Source: Gammaproteobacteria bacterium
GTDB lineage: Bacteria; Pseudomonadota; Gammaproteobacteria; GCA-001735895
Assembly: GCA_021767985.1 (NCBI GenBank)
Contig: JAASSH010000122.1
Coordinates: forward strand, 1-6,698
Reading direction: 5' to 3'
DNA length: 6,698 nt
The notes beneath the pieces are model-generated. The model saw only the letters and a program-made list of their open reading frames with translations, made no database searches and was not told the origin of the DNA. This document shows positions 1 through 5,293 of the stretch, one piece after another. The stretch's first letter is position 1; the number at the start of each line of letters is the position of its first letter. Position numbers and translations under genes: made by a program.

Positions 1-1242
1 GATAAACAACGTCTGCCCGAACTGGTGCCTATACGCTACGGGCGCATGAGCCGCAATCCATTTACATTCCTGCGCGGTGCCGCGGCGGTCATGGCCAGCG
101 ATCTTGCCGGCACAGTCAGCACCGACTTGCAGGTCCAGCTTTGTGGCGATGCTCACCTGGGCAACTTCAGGTGGTATCACGCACCGGACCGCCGCCTGGT
201 TTTCGATCTCAATGACTTCGACGAGACCCTGCCGGGCCCATTTGAATGGGATGTCAAACGGCTGGCGGCGAGCGTCACCGTCGCAGCACGTAATAATGGT
301 TTTTCAGCGGAACAGTGCCGCGACGCAACACGCGCTGCGATGAAGCAGTACCGCGAACACGTCATCGAGTCCTCCGAACTCAACCCGCTGGATTTGCACT
401 ACTACCGCATCGAATCGACCGAAGTGCTCAAGGACATCGAGAAGCAACGCAAGAAGGACCGCAAGTGGAAACAGGAAATCATCAACAAGGCGCGACGCAA
501 GAACAGCCTGCGCGCGTTGAAAAAGCTAACCAGGACCGTCGACGGACACCGTGTCATCAATCCCGACCCGCCGCTGATCGTTCGTGTTGACGAATATCTC
601 GAAAGCCTGCCCCCCGGCTCGGTATCCGCATTCGTTGACCGATATCGCGAAACGCTGCCGCTGGAACGCAGGGTTATGCTTGACCGTTTCTCACTGGTCG
701 ACGTCGCAATGAAAGTCGTCGGCGTCGGCAGCGTCGGCACGCGCTGCCTGATCATGCTGCTCGAAGCGGGCGACGGCACACCGCTGTTCCTGCAGTTCAA
801 ACAGGCAGTTCCGTCGGTGCTCGAACGCTATCTGGGTGCCAGTATCTTCGAGCAATCCGGCCAGCGCGTCGTCGAAGGACAGCAACTGATCCAGGCTACC
901 AGCGATGTGCTGCTGGGCTGGGCGCGCTGGCACGGCGAAGATGGAAATGAGTTCGACTTTTATATTCGCCAGCTCTGGGATGGCAAGGGCAAAATCGATG
1001 TCGAGGACATCGGCCCCGACAGGATCGCCCAGTTCGCCGGCATTTGCGGCAAGACACTCGCTTTCGCGCACAGTCGTTCGGGCGACGCGATGATGATCCG
1101 CGGTTACATCGGTGAGGATGACGACTTCGATGAGATCATGGTCGAATTCGCCGACCGCTATGCCGATATCACGGAAAAGGATCTCGCGATGCTCACCGAA
1201 GCTATCGATGACAAAGCGATCGAGGTGGTTTGTGATATCTGA
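1..1242 (+). CDS. DUF2252 family protein, 5'-truncated by the window edge
   Basis: The reading frame is open from base 1 and ends at TGA 1240-1242, leaving 413 residues; the true start lies upstream. A GTG at 25 is in frame, but the eight codons before it (DKQRLPEL) continue the family's usual N-terminal pattern ending in VPIRYGRM, so it is not the start. Recognisable DUF2252 blocks, numbered from base 1, are RYGRM followed by NPFTFLRGAA, QLCGDAHLGNF (about 46-56), LVFDLNDFDETLPGPFEWDVKRLAAS (about 66-91), GVGSVGTR (241-248) and a later QLWDGKGKIDVED. GDAHLGNF followed by DLNDFDE recalls the catalytic-loop and metal-binding motifs of aminoglycoside-phosphotransferase/kinase folds (HGDxHxxN, then DFD), so a phosphotransferase-like activity is a reasonable inference. 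To my knowledge no reaction is established for the family. It converges on the DUF3611 gene across a palindrome-rich spacer. The family assignment is firm; the function is unknown. Confidence 0.9.
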   Translation, partial: DKQRLPELVPIRYGRMSRNPFTFLRGAAAVMASDLAGTVSTDLQVQLCGDAHLGNFRWYHAPDRRLVFDLNDFDETLPGPFEWDVKRLAASVTVAARNNGFSAEQCRDATRAAMKQYREHVIESSELNPLDLHYYRIESTEVLKDIEKQRKKDRKWKQEIINKARRKNSLRALKKLTRTVDGHRVINPDPPLIVRVDEYLESLPPGSVSAFVDRYRETLPLERRVMLDRFSLVDVAMKVVGVGSVGTRCLIMLLEAGDGTPLFLQFKQAVPSVLERYLGASIFEQSGQRVVEGQQLIQATSDVLLGWARWHGEDGNEFDFYIRQLWDGKGKIDVEDIGPDRIAQFAGICGKTLAFAHSRSGDAMMIRGYIGEDDDFDEIMVEFADRYADITEKDLAMLTEAIDDKAIEVVCDI

Positions 1243-1243
1243 A

Positions 1244-1290
1244 ATAAGGGTGCGCTACCCTGTACGTTTCAAAGGGTAGCGTCGCCTTAT
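1244..1290. terminator. Hairpin just after the DUF2252 stop codon, possible terminator
   Basis: Two bases after the stop begins an 18-bp imperfect stem (1244-1261 with 1273-1290) around an 11-nt loop. The inner nine pairs, CGCTACCCT with AGGGTAGCG, are perfect, and so are the outer six (ATAAGG/CCTTAT). Three positions between them do not form Watson-Crick pairs, one being a G-T wobble. There is no T-run after the stem, so it is not a textbook intrinsic terminator; it could protect the 3' end or be a repeat unit. The right arm, AGCGTCGCCTTAT, matches the GCGTCCCCTTTTT arms at 1414 and 2737 at most positions, suggesting a degenerate member of the same repeat family. Confidence 0.55.
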
Positions 1291-1351
1291 ATCGCGAGGC
1301 GGGCCCTGTTCTTATCAGTATCGACGGCGCAGCATCAGCGCCAGGGAGCTT

Positions 1352-1424
1352 AAAGGGGACGCAACCCTTTTGCTCTCTTTCGCTAGATGGCAGAGCGGAG
1401 CAAAAGGTTCATAGCGTCCCCTTT
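1352..1424. repeat. Long REP-like hairpin, likely also an intrinsic terminator on the plus strand
   Basis: A 73-nt sequence folds on itself almost completely. The outer arms AAAGGGGACGC (1352-1362) and GCGTCCCCTTT (1414-1424) are perfect over 11 bp. The second stem segment, AACCCTTTTGCTC (1363-1375) with GAGCAAAAGGTT (1398-1409), pairs with one bulged C. A short CGCT/AGCG pair (1381-1384/1394-1397) closes the tip. The right arm runs into five T residues at 1422-1426, so a plus-strand transcript from DUF2252 would end in a stem plus U-run as an intrinsic terminator does. The 13-mer GCGTCCCCTTTTT recurs exactly at 2737-2749, which indicates a repeated element rather than a unique terminator. 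It resembles the REP palindromes of gammaproteobacteria; that link is by appearance only. Confidence 0.7.
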
Positions 1425-1462
1425 TTACCGAGAAACAGCAATCGCTACCCTTTCTACTGTTC

Positions 1463-1496
1463 CCGCTAACGCCTTGTCCCGTCTACGGGTTAGCGG
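1463..1496. terminator. Hairpin straddling the DUF3611 stop codon
   Basis: CCGCTAAC (1463-1470) and GTTAGCGG (1489-1496) are perfect 8-bp arms. Inside them, CCCG/CGGG around TCTA (1478-1489) offers a competing small stem. On the minus strand the gene's stop codon, TAG at 1485-1483, and its last few codons lie inside the hairpin. No T-run follows on the minus strand. It could help termination or 3'-end stability of the DUF3611 mRNA; this is inferred from position only. Confidence 0.45.
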
Positions 1497-2115
1497 CGAT
1501 GTCCGGATTCCCGCTGGTCTGCTCTTTAGCCTCGGCCTTCGGTCGGGTGACCTGGAACAGCAACCACAGCGTAAACGCAAGCACAATGAACTCGGCGGTG
1601 AGCATCAGCAAAAGCGAAGACATGCTGGCCGCATCGATAGCGGATACTGTACGGGTCGGATCACCACCGACGGCCGCGACCGGGATGCCGGTTTGCGGCA
1701 TGGTCATCAGCGAGAACAACAGCCGGGCTACCGAACCCAGCAGCAACAGCAACGAGAACAGGATGCCCAGGCAACTGGCCCAGAGGCCGATCCACAAGGT
1801 GCGGATCACCGCCTTCCTCGTCGGGCGTTTTACCCGGTCAGGGATACGTTCGGCCACGCGGGTGTAGCGGTAGAACCAGAAGGTGGTGAAGACCATCACC
1901 ATCAAGCCGCCGAAGGACAGATAGTTGCCCAGGTCGATGCCACGGCGCTGCGCGGAATCCGGGCCGGCGAAGAACACCAGGTAGATGAACAACAGCACGG
2001 GAACGATGATCAGCGCTAGCTGGATCCAGAAACCAATCCATCCAAGGCGCGAGAACTGCTTCGCCAGTTTCGTCGGATTGGCAGGTTGCCACTGTGCTGT
2101 TGTTTCATCAGACAT
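1483..2115 (-). CDS. DUF3611-like four-helix inner-membrane protein
   Basis: This encodes 210 residues with about four hydrophobic segments: 24-50 (starts LGWIGFWIQLALI), 65-83 (YLSFGGLMVMVFTTFWFYRY), 107-136 (LWIGLWASCLGILFSLLLLL) and 166-189. A basic stretch (RIPDRVKRPTRKAVIR, about 90-105) lies between helices 2 and 3, and the tail is charged and soluble. The N-terminal pattern (Lys-Gln-Phe-Ser-Arg-Leu-Gly-Trp-Ile-Gly-Phe-Trp), the length and the helix layout match proteins annotated DUF3611, found in cyanobacteria and proteobacteria and of unknown function. I assign this from memory of the family, so moderate certainty. The start is well bounded: the minus strand has in-frame TAA and TGA at the third and second codons before ATG 2115. 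A GAGGG lies about 12 nt upstream, a long spacing for a ribosome binding site. It is transcribed alone, converging on the DUF2252 gene. Confidence 0.75.
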   Translation of the reverse strand: MSDETTAQWQPANPTKLAKQFSRLGWIGFWIQLALIIVPVLLFIYLVFFAGPDSAQRRGIDLGNYLSFGGLMVMVFTTFWFYRYTRVAERIPDRVKRPTRKAVIRTLWIGLWASCLGILFSLLLLLGSVARLLFSLMTMPQTGIPVAAVGGDPTRTVSAIDAASMSSLLLMLTAEFIVLAFTLWLLFQVTRPKAEAKEQTSGNPDIAANP

Positions 2116-2298
2116 GATTCATTACACCCTCGATCGTTCTCCTAACATATCCAGCAATCAAGCCTACACGCTCGCCGATTAACCTACCGTTAAAATACGT
2201 TATCACAGGACCGTTTGCCATCGGCTAGCTGGCGCCCTCCTCATCATGGCCTTACAGCAAGCCCTTCTCGACGTCTGCATCGCCGCAGGCACCTCTCA
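2116..2298. other. Spacer upstream of the DUF3611 gene, no gene seen
   Basis: No convincing coding sequence or RNA gene was found here. It must hold the promoter of the minus-strand DUF3611 gene. AT-rich stretches occur (for example around 2180-2205), but I could not identify a convincing -35/-10 pair. Confidence 0.4.
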
Positions 2299-2532
2299 TT
2301 ACATCTTCAGGCCACGTGTCTTTTGCGGGTCCCGCAGGGGCGGCGGTACAACAATGGTGACGGAGAGATTATTTTGTAACCAACGTTGAAGCTGGTCAAT
2401 ATCTGCTCCCTCCGTCCTTTTCCGACTGATGCCAAAGTGCTTACACAGCTCCGTTATACTGTACGCACCATCTTGAGCAGCAGCGATAAATTTCAGTTTT
2501 TCAGTCATGGGTTCAGTCTTTTTCCACGACAT
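2299..2532 (-). pseudogene. IS481-type transposase, N-terminal fragment
   Basis: From ATG 2532 the minus strand reads MSWKKTEPMTEKLKFIAAAQ and continues to TELCKHFGISRK, the N-terminal helix-turn-helix region of IS481-type (IS3-related DDE) transposases, where family members continue with TGYKW. Here homology stops after ISRK (near 2419). The frame then runs about 40 unrelated residues to TAA 2301-2299, so the integrase-core catalytic domain is missing. The start is supported by AGGAGGT about 8 nt upstream. It cannot encode an active transposase. Whether the residues after the junction belong to another interrupted gene could not be recognised. Confidence 0.75.
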
Positions 2533-2593
2533 GGCAGGTACCTCCTGCCTACACCTTAAAAAAACTGTTACCCATCCGCCCGGTTCGTACACA
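2419..2593 (-). mobile_element. Left-end remnant of an IS481-family insertion sequence
   Basis: On the minus strand the element begins at about 2593 with TGTGTACGAACC, followed by a GGGCGGATGGGTAACA stretch, a run of T, the ribosome binding site and the transposase start. That is the usual order at an IS481-type terminus, and such ends commonly begin TGT. Recognisable homology ends near 2419, so about 175 bp of an element usually over 1 kb remains. No matching right end was seen in the window. The upstream boundary is estimated from the terminal sequence, without a confirmed target-site duplication. Confidence 0.6.
2533..2549 (-). promoter_or_regulatory. Palindrome covering the transposase ribosome binding site
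   Basis: GGCAGG and CCTGCC form a 6-bp stem with a 5-nt loop directly before the transposase ATG. On the minus strand the Shine-Dalgarno AGGAGGT sits partly in the stem and loop. Folding in the mRNA could limit translation initiation, a common way for insertion sequences to restrain transposase. The hairpin is seen in the sequence; the regulatory role is inferred. Confidence 0.4.
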
Positions 2594-2598
2594 CCCCA

Positions 2599-2621
2599 CC
2601 CCTCTCCCTCAGGGAGAGGGG
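2599..2621. repeat. CCCCTCTCCCT palindrome
   Basis: CCCCTCTCCCT (2599-2609) and AGGGAGAGGGG (2611-2621) are perfect 11-bp inverted arms around one base. Near-identical C/T-rich palindromes are dispersed between genes in many proteobacterial genomes. It lies 6 bp outside the IS481 terminus. Confidence 0.65.
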
Positions 2622-2636
2622 GCTAAGTGGGACATA

Positions 2637-2721
2637 TATGGACCCCCTCACTTTTTTGATGGTTTCGTCAAATTCCATCATGGCACTTTAGATGCCGTAC
2701 CAAAAGTGGGGTGGGTCCATA
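2637..2721. repeat. Imperfect ~85-bp hairpin element, MITE- or REP-like
   Basis: The ends are inverted repeats: TATGGACCC at 2637-2645 pairs with GGGTCCATA at 2713-2721, and the pairing continues imperfectly inward through CTCACTTTT (to 2655) and AAAAGTGGGG (from 2702) with a small bulge. Inside lie two smaller stems, TGATGG/CCATCA (2657-2662/2675-2680) and GGCA/TGCC (2682-2685/2693-2696), so the strand could fold into a branched structure. No ORF is present. It lies just downstream of the MscS gene on the minus strand, so it may also act as a 3' structure for that transcript. Confidence 0.5.
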
Positions 2722-2736
2722 CTATTAGCAATGGTG

Positions 2737-2749
2737 GCGTCCCCTTTTT
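2737..2749 (+). repeat. Second copy of the GCGTCCCCTTTTT motif
   Basis: This is identical over 13 bases to 1414-1426, the right arm and T-run of the long hairpin after DUF2252. Its left partner (GGGGACGC) is absent nearby, so it is a half-element. It ends 6 bp before the minus-strand stop codon of the MscS gene. Confidence 0.55.
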
Positions 2750-2755
2750 CCCTTA

Positions 2756-4651
2756 CTAGTCATACTCGAGACCTGCTTCGCGGTGTCCTGTCGCGACCTT
2801 TTCCGGTCTTTCGTCCTGCGCGAATACGGCTGTGCCAGCAGCAGTTGGTGACGGTGAAGCCTGCTGCCCCAGGTTGATCGGTCTTTTGTTGTCACCCGCC
2901 AGATACATGGTTTGCGACGGGAACGCGAAGTCAATGCCTTCGGCGTTGAAGCGCTCCATGATCTGCATGTTGACCCAGTGGTCGAACGCCAGCCCCTGCC
3001 ACTTGTCGGGCGGGTGGAACCAGTAAACCGCCAGCAGGTTTAGCGAATCCGCGTTGAGCTTGTCGAAAAAAACGCGCGGTGGAAATCCCGGCTGGTTGAT
3101 CGCCACATTCGGATGCGGCTCGCTTTCCTGACCTCCTTCTTCCGTTTCCGGCACCGACAGAATCTCGCGAAGAATTTCCACGGCCCGCTTGATCTTCTCC
3201 GGCGGCGTATCGTAGGTAATCGAAATGTCCAGGTCGCGCCGGATATAGGGACGGCGCCCGATGTTCTCTACTTCGATGCGTGCAGCTTCATCGTTCGGAA
3301 TGATCAGCTCGTGGCCTTTCAGTGTGCGCACACGGATGGAGCGCAGACCGATCTGCTTGATGTGGCCCTCATAGCCTTTGATGATTACACGCTGGCCGAC
3401 TTCGAACGGGTGGTCCATCGCCAGAAGCACACCGCCGAAGACGTTCTTCAGCGTGTCCTGCGCAGCCAGCGCAATCGCCAGGCCTGTGACGCCAGCGCCG
3501 GCCACAAGCGTTGCCAGGGAAAAGCCGATCTTTTGCATGCCTTCCATGACCACGATGACCGAAACCAGTATGGTCAGCATGCGCACGCCCAGACGTATCA
3601 GCTGCTGGTCGATCTGCCGGGCGCTGATCTGGCGTACCGACAGCAGGAGTTCGGTAATCACATTGCCAATCCGCATGATCAATACGACGATCGCTGTCAG
3701 CACGGCAATTTTGGCGATGAGCAGCGAGTACTGCAGGATATCGCCGGTGATAAAGACTTGCCTCTCGACGAATTTCATCGCGTTGATCACCAGGTAGATC
3801 ACGGCAGCCGGTCCCAACAGGTTTACCAGGTTCTGCTGCAACCGGTTCCTGCCGCGGGCGATGCGTTTGACCAGCAGGAAAACCAGAGACACCATTCCCA
3901 CCAGGACCACGACCGTCAACAGCAGCAACAGCCACTGCCAAACCGACTGTTCCAGGTAATCCTGTTGCATCCAGTCGGGCAATGCCCGGATCAGCTCGAC
4001 TGGAATCATCGGGCCTGGCGTCAGAAAATAATCTTCGTACAAACCGGCAATGTAGGCCTGTTCCGGCGTATAGGGGTACGTTTTGGCAACCCGGTACCAG
4101 CTCCGGGCCTCGGCGACGGTCGCAGCTGAAAACTGGTAACGGCCTTCAAAAGTGCCCGCCTCGGTTTTGCGGATCACCACTGGTGTTCCGGGCAGCCGGT
4201 ACAGTGCCGCCTTTCCGTCCTTGATCGCTGCGACCATACCGTCCTCGTCAGGGACTTCCTCCAGCGGTGGTACCGGAAACCTTGCCAGCGCCTCGCGCAG
4301 ATAGATTGCGGTTTCGGTGCCAACATTGCGGCGGTACTTCTCCGGCACCTGGCGCAGATCGAACAGCTTGTTGATCTGCTGCAGAATGGCGTTCACGCGT
4401 TCCCTGTTCTCGCGGGTAATGCCATCCTTGCTGACCAGCTCGTGATAGGTGTCGGTCAGGCGTAGAAGGCTATCGAGCGTGGTTCTCGGGCTGGCGATCA
4501 CCGCGTTGTCCTCGGCGATCTCGTACACACCAGCTTCTGGTGCCGCCAGTGCCGGCTGGAAGGTAAGACCCGATAGAAGCAGCAGGTGAAACATCACGGT
4601 TCGACCGTAGCTGAGGATCATGCGCCTGCGGTTTACAGAGTTGATCGACAT
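2756..4651 (-). CDS. MscS-family mechanosensitive ion channel with periplasmic N-terminal domain
   Basis: From ATG 4651 the product has 631 residues. Residues 1-37 look like a signal peptide: arginine-rich start, hydrophobic core, LTFQPALAA before P38. Residues ~38-237 form a soluble, probably periplasmic domain with no family I recognise. Hydrophobic segments follow at ~238-262, 274-294, 309-330 and 354-370, then the glycine/alanine-rich pore helix at ~379-409 (AGAGVTGLAIALAAQDTLKN then VFGGV), the MscS hallmark, with DHPFEVGQRV leading into the cytoplasmic beta domain (RTLKGHELIIPN). The C-terminus is a charged tail. MscS channels open under membrane tension to release solutes during hypo-osmotic shock. 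At ~631 residues it is about twice the size of minimal MscS. Start uncertain: in-frame ATGs at 4672, 4663 and 4621 and GTG at 4747 exist; 4651 is preferred because GGAA lies six bases upstream and it gives a normal signal peptide. Monocistronic. Confidence 0.92.
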   Translation of the reverse strand: MSINSVNRRRMILSYGRTVMFHLLLLSGLTFQPALAAPEAGVYEIAEDNAVIASPRTTLDSLLRLTDTYHELVSKDGITRENRERVNAILQQINKLFDLRQVPEKYRRNVGTETAIYLREALARFPVPPLEEVPDEDGMVAAIKDGKAALYRLPGTPVVIRKTEAGTFEGRYQFSAATVAEARSWYRVAKTYPYTPEQAYIAGLYEDYFLTPGPMIPVELIRALPDWMQQDYLEQSVWQWLLLLLTVVVLVGMVSLVFLLVKRIARGRNRLQQNLVNLLGPAAVIYLVINAMKFVERQVFITGDILQYSLLIAKIAVLTAIVVLIMRIGNVITELLLSVRQISARQIDQQLIRLGVRMLTILVSVIVVMEGMQKIGFSLATLVAGAGVTGLAIALAAQDTLKNVFGGVLLAMDHPFEVGQRVIIKGYEGHIKQIGLRSIRVRTLKGHELIIPNDEAARIEVENIGRRPYIRRDLDISITYDTPPEKIKRAVEILREILSVPETEEGGQESEPHPNVAINQPGFPPRVFFDKLNADSLNLLAVYWFHPPDKWQGLAFDHWVNMQIMERFNAEGIDFAFPSQTMYLAGDNKRPINLGQQASPSPTAAGTAVFAQDERPEKVATGHREAGLEYD

Positions 4652-4750
4652 CTTGCGTTCCATTGTTCCCATTACAAGGTTCCGGCAGCGCTCCACGGGG
4701 TGAATCGATGCTTGGTAATGCACGTGAGTGATGTCATTATTACACACTAG

Positions 4751-4840
4751 GCCAATGCGCGGCTGGAAAACAGCCTGACACAGGACGGGATCGAAGTCGG
4801 TAATGTCTACACGATCGGTGTGCGCTGGGATTTGCCTTGA
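4751..4840 (+). pseudogene. Possible 3' remnant of a lost envelope-protein gene
   Basis: Between an in-frame TAG (4748-4750) and TGA (4838-4840) the plus strand reads 29 codons, including ENSLTQDGIEVGNVYTIGVR followed by WDLP. The alternating pattern and the YTIGVRWDL ending resemble the last strand of outer-membrane barrels, though the chain ends in Pro rather than an aromatic residue. No plausible start or upstream domain exists, because the sequence just upstream is the 5' end of the divergent MscS gene. It could be the tail of a gene deleted when flanking repeats rearranged, or chance. Low confidence. Confidence 0.25.
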
Positions 4841-4892
4841 TACTTTCAGTTCTGTGATCCCGACTTAATCCCGTGATATAGAAATTCGATGG

Positions 4893-5115
4893 AACGCAAA
4901 GGTCGCAGAGGCGCAGAATTCGCAGAGAATATTTTTGTATTATGTAGTTATAGCACCTATCAGAGCAGATTCCCGCATTACTTCAGGCTTCCTGTCTTTC
5001 GTCCTACGGGCTGCACTGCGTGCATTCAAATCCGATGTACTGGGATTCGTCGCGAGAATGGCATAAAAGACAGGGAAAAACAGTCATACTCCTCTGCGTT
5101 TTCTGTGCCTCTGCG
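4893..5115. repeat. MITE-like unit bounded by CGCAGAGG-type inverted repeats
   Basis: The left end carries CGCA at 4895, 4904, 4912 and 4921 (CGCAAAGGT, CGCAGAGG, CGCAGAATT, CGCAGAG). The right end at 5092-5115 is the reverse complement of 4904-4927, matching 21 of 24 positions. The interior (about 165 bp) has no convincing gene; ORFs cross it in several frames without a recognisable product. A CCTGTCTTT/AAAGACAGG pair (4991-4999/5066-5074) adds internal symmetry. Very similar CGCAGAGGCGCAGAG strings are widespread between bacterial genes; I know no established function. Confidence 0.6.
5019..5098 (+). repeat. Direct repeat, copy A
   Basis: This 80-bp block aligns without gaps to 5182-5261, with 64 of 80 positions identical by hand count. 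It begins CGTGCATTCAAATCCGAT, contains AAGACAGGGAAAAACAGTCA and ends CCTCTGCG, so it covers the right half of the MITE-like unit including part of its right inverted repeat. Confidence 0.75.
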
Positions 5116-5181
5116 GTGTATCAAATCTTTCTAAGGGCGGAAACGCCTGCAACGCTTCGCTTATGCAGACCTACATCTCTA

Positions 5182-5261
5182 CGTGCGTTCAAATCCGATT
5201 CATTCGGCTTGGGCGTGGGAACGGCGCAGAAGACAGGGAATAACAGTCATATTCCTCTGCG
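5182..5261 (+). repeat. Direct repeat, copy B (partial second unit)
   Basis: This is the ungapped ~80%-identical partner of 5019-5098. It ends in CTCTGCGCCTCTGCG (5255-5269), a third copy of the terminal repeat; the reverse complement of that string matches 4904-4918 in 14 of 15 positions. No second left end is seen between the copies, so it is a partial duplicate. It ends about 25 bp before the ceramidase-like gene's start and may carry that gene's upstream region. Confidence 0.7.
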
Positions 5262-5293
5262 CCTCTGCGAGACGATACCATTTACTGTTAGAT

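Noticed and set aside
1387..2019. A 210-codon plus-strand ORF opposite the DUF3611 gene
   Set aside because: Its product is low-complexity, Gln/Arg/His-rich and lacks domains. It is the antisense shadow of the membrane protein gene.
2324..2336. Short palindrome TGCGGGTCCCGCA
   Set aside because: The arms are only six bases and GC-rich, with no repeat elsewhere and no clear positional role; it is likely chance.
2637..2721. Possible tRNA or integron attC site, given the branched fold and length
   Set aside because: There is no T-loop (GTTCRANNC), acceptor/CCA or anticodon arrangement, no attC core sites and no integrase gene nearby.
3113..4129. A 338-codon plus-strand ORF opposite the MscS gene
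   Set aside because: The Gln/His/Asp-rich composition with no motif is typical of reading the complement of a GC-rich membrane protein. The minus strand carries the clear MscS hallmarks.
4889..5134. An 81-codon ORF spanning the CGCAGAGG repeat unit
   Set aside because: Its sequence (MERKGRRGAEFAEN and on) is simply a translation of the repeat array. There is no ribosome binding site and no recognisable domain.
4893..5269. CRISPR array, given regularly repeated CGCAGAGG strings
   Set aside because: Repeat spacing of 8-9 bases and two unequal units do not form the direct repeat-spacer pattern, and no cas genes are present.
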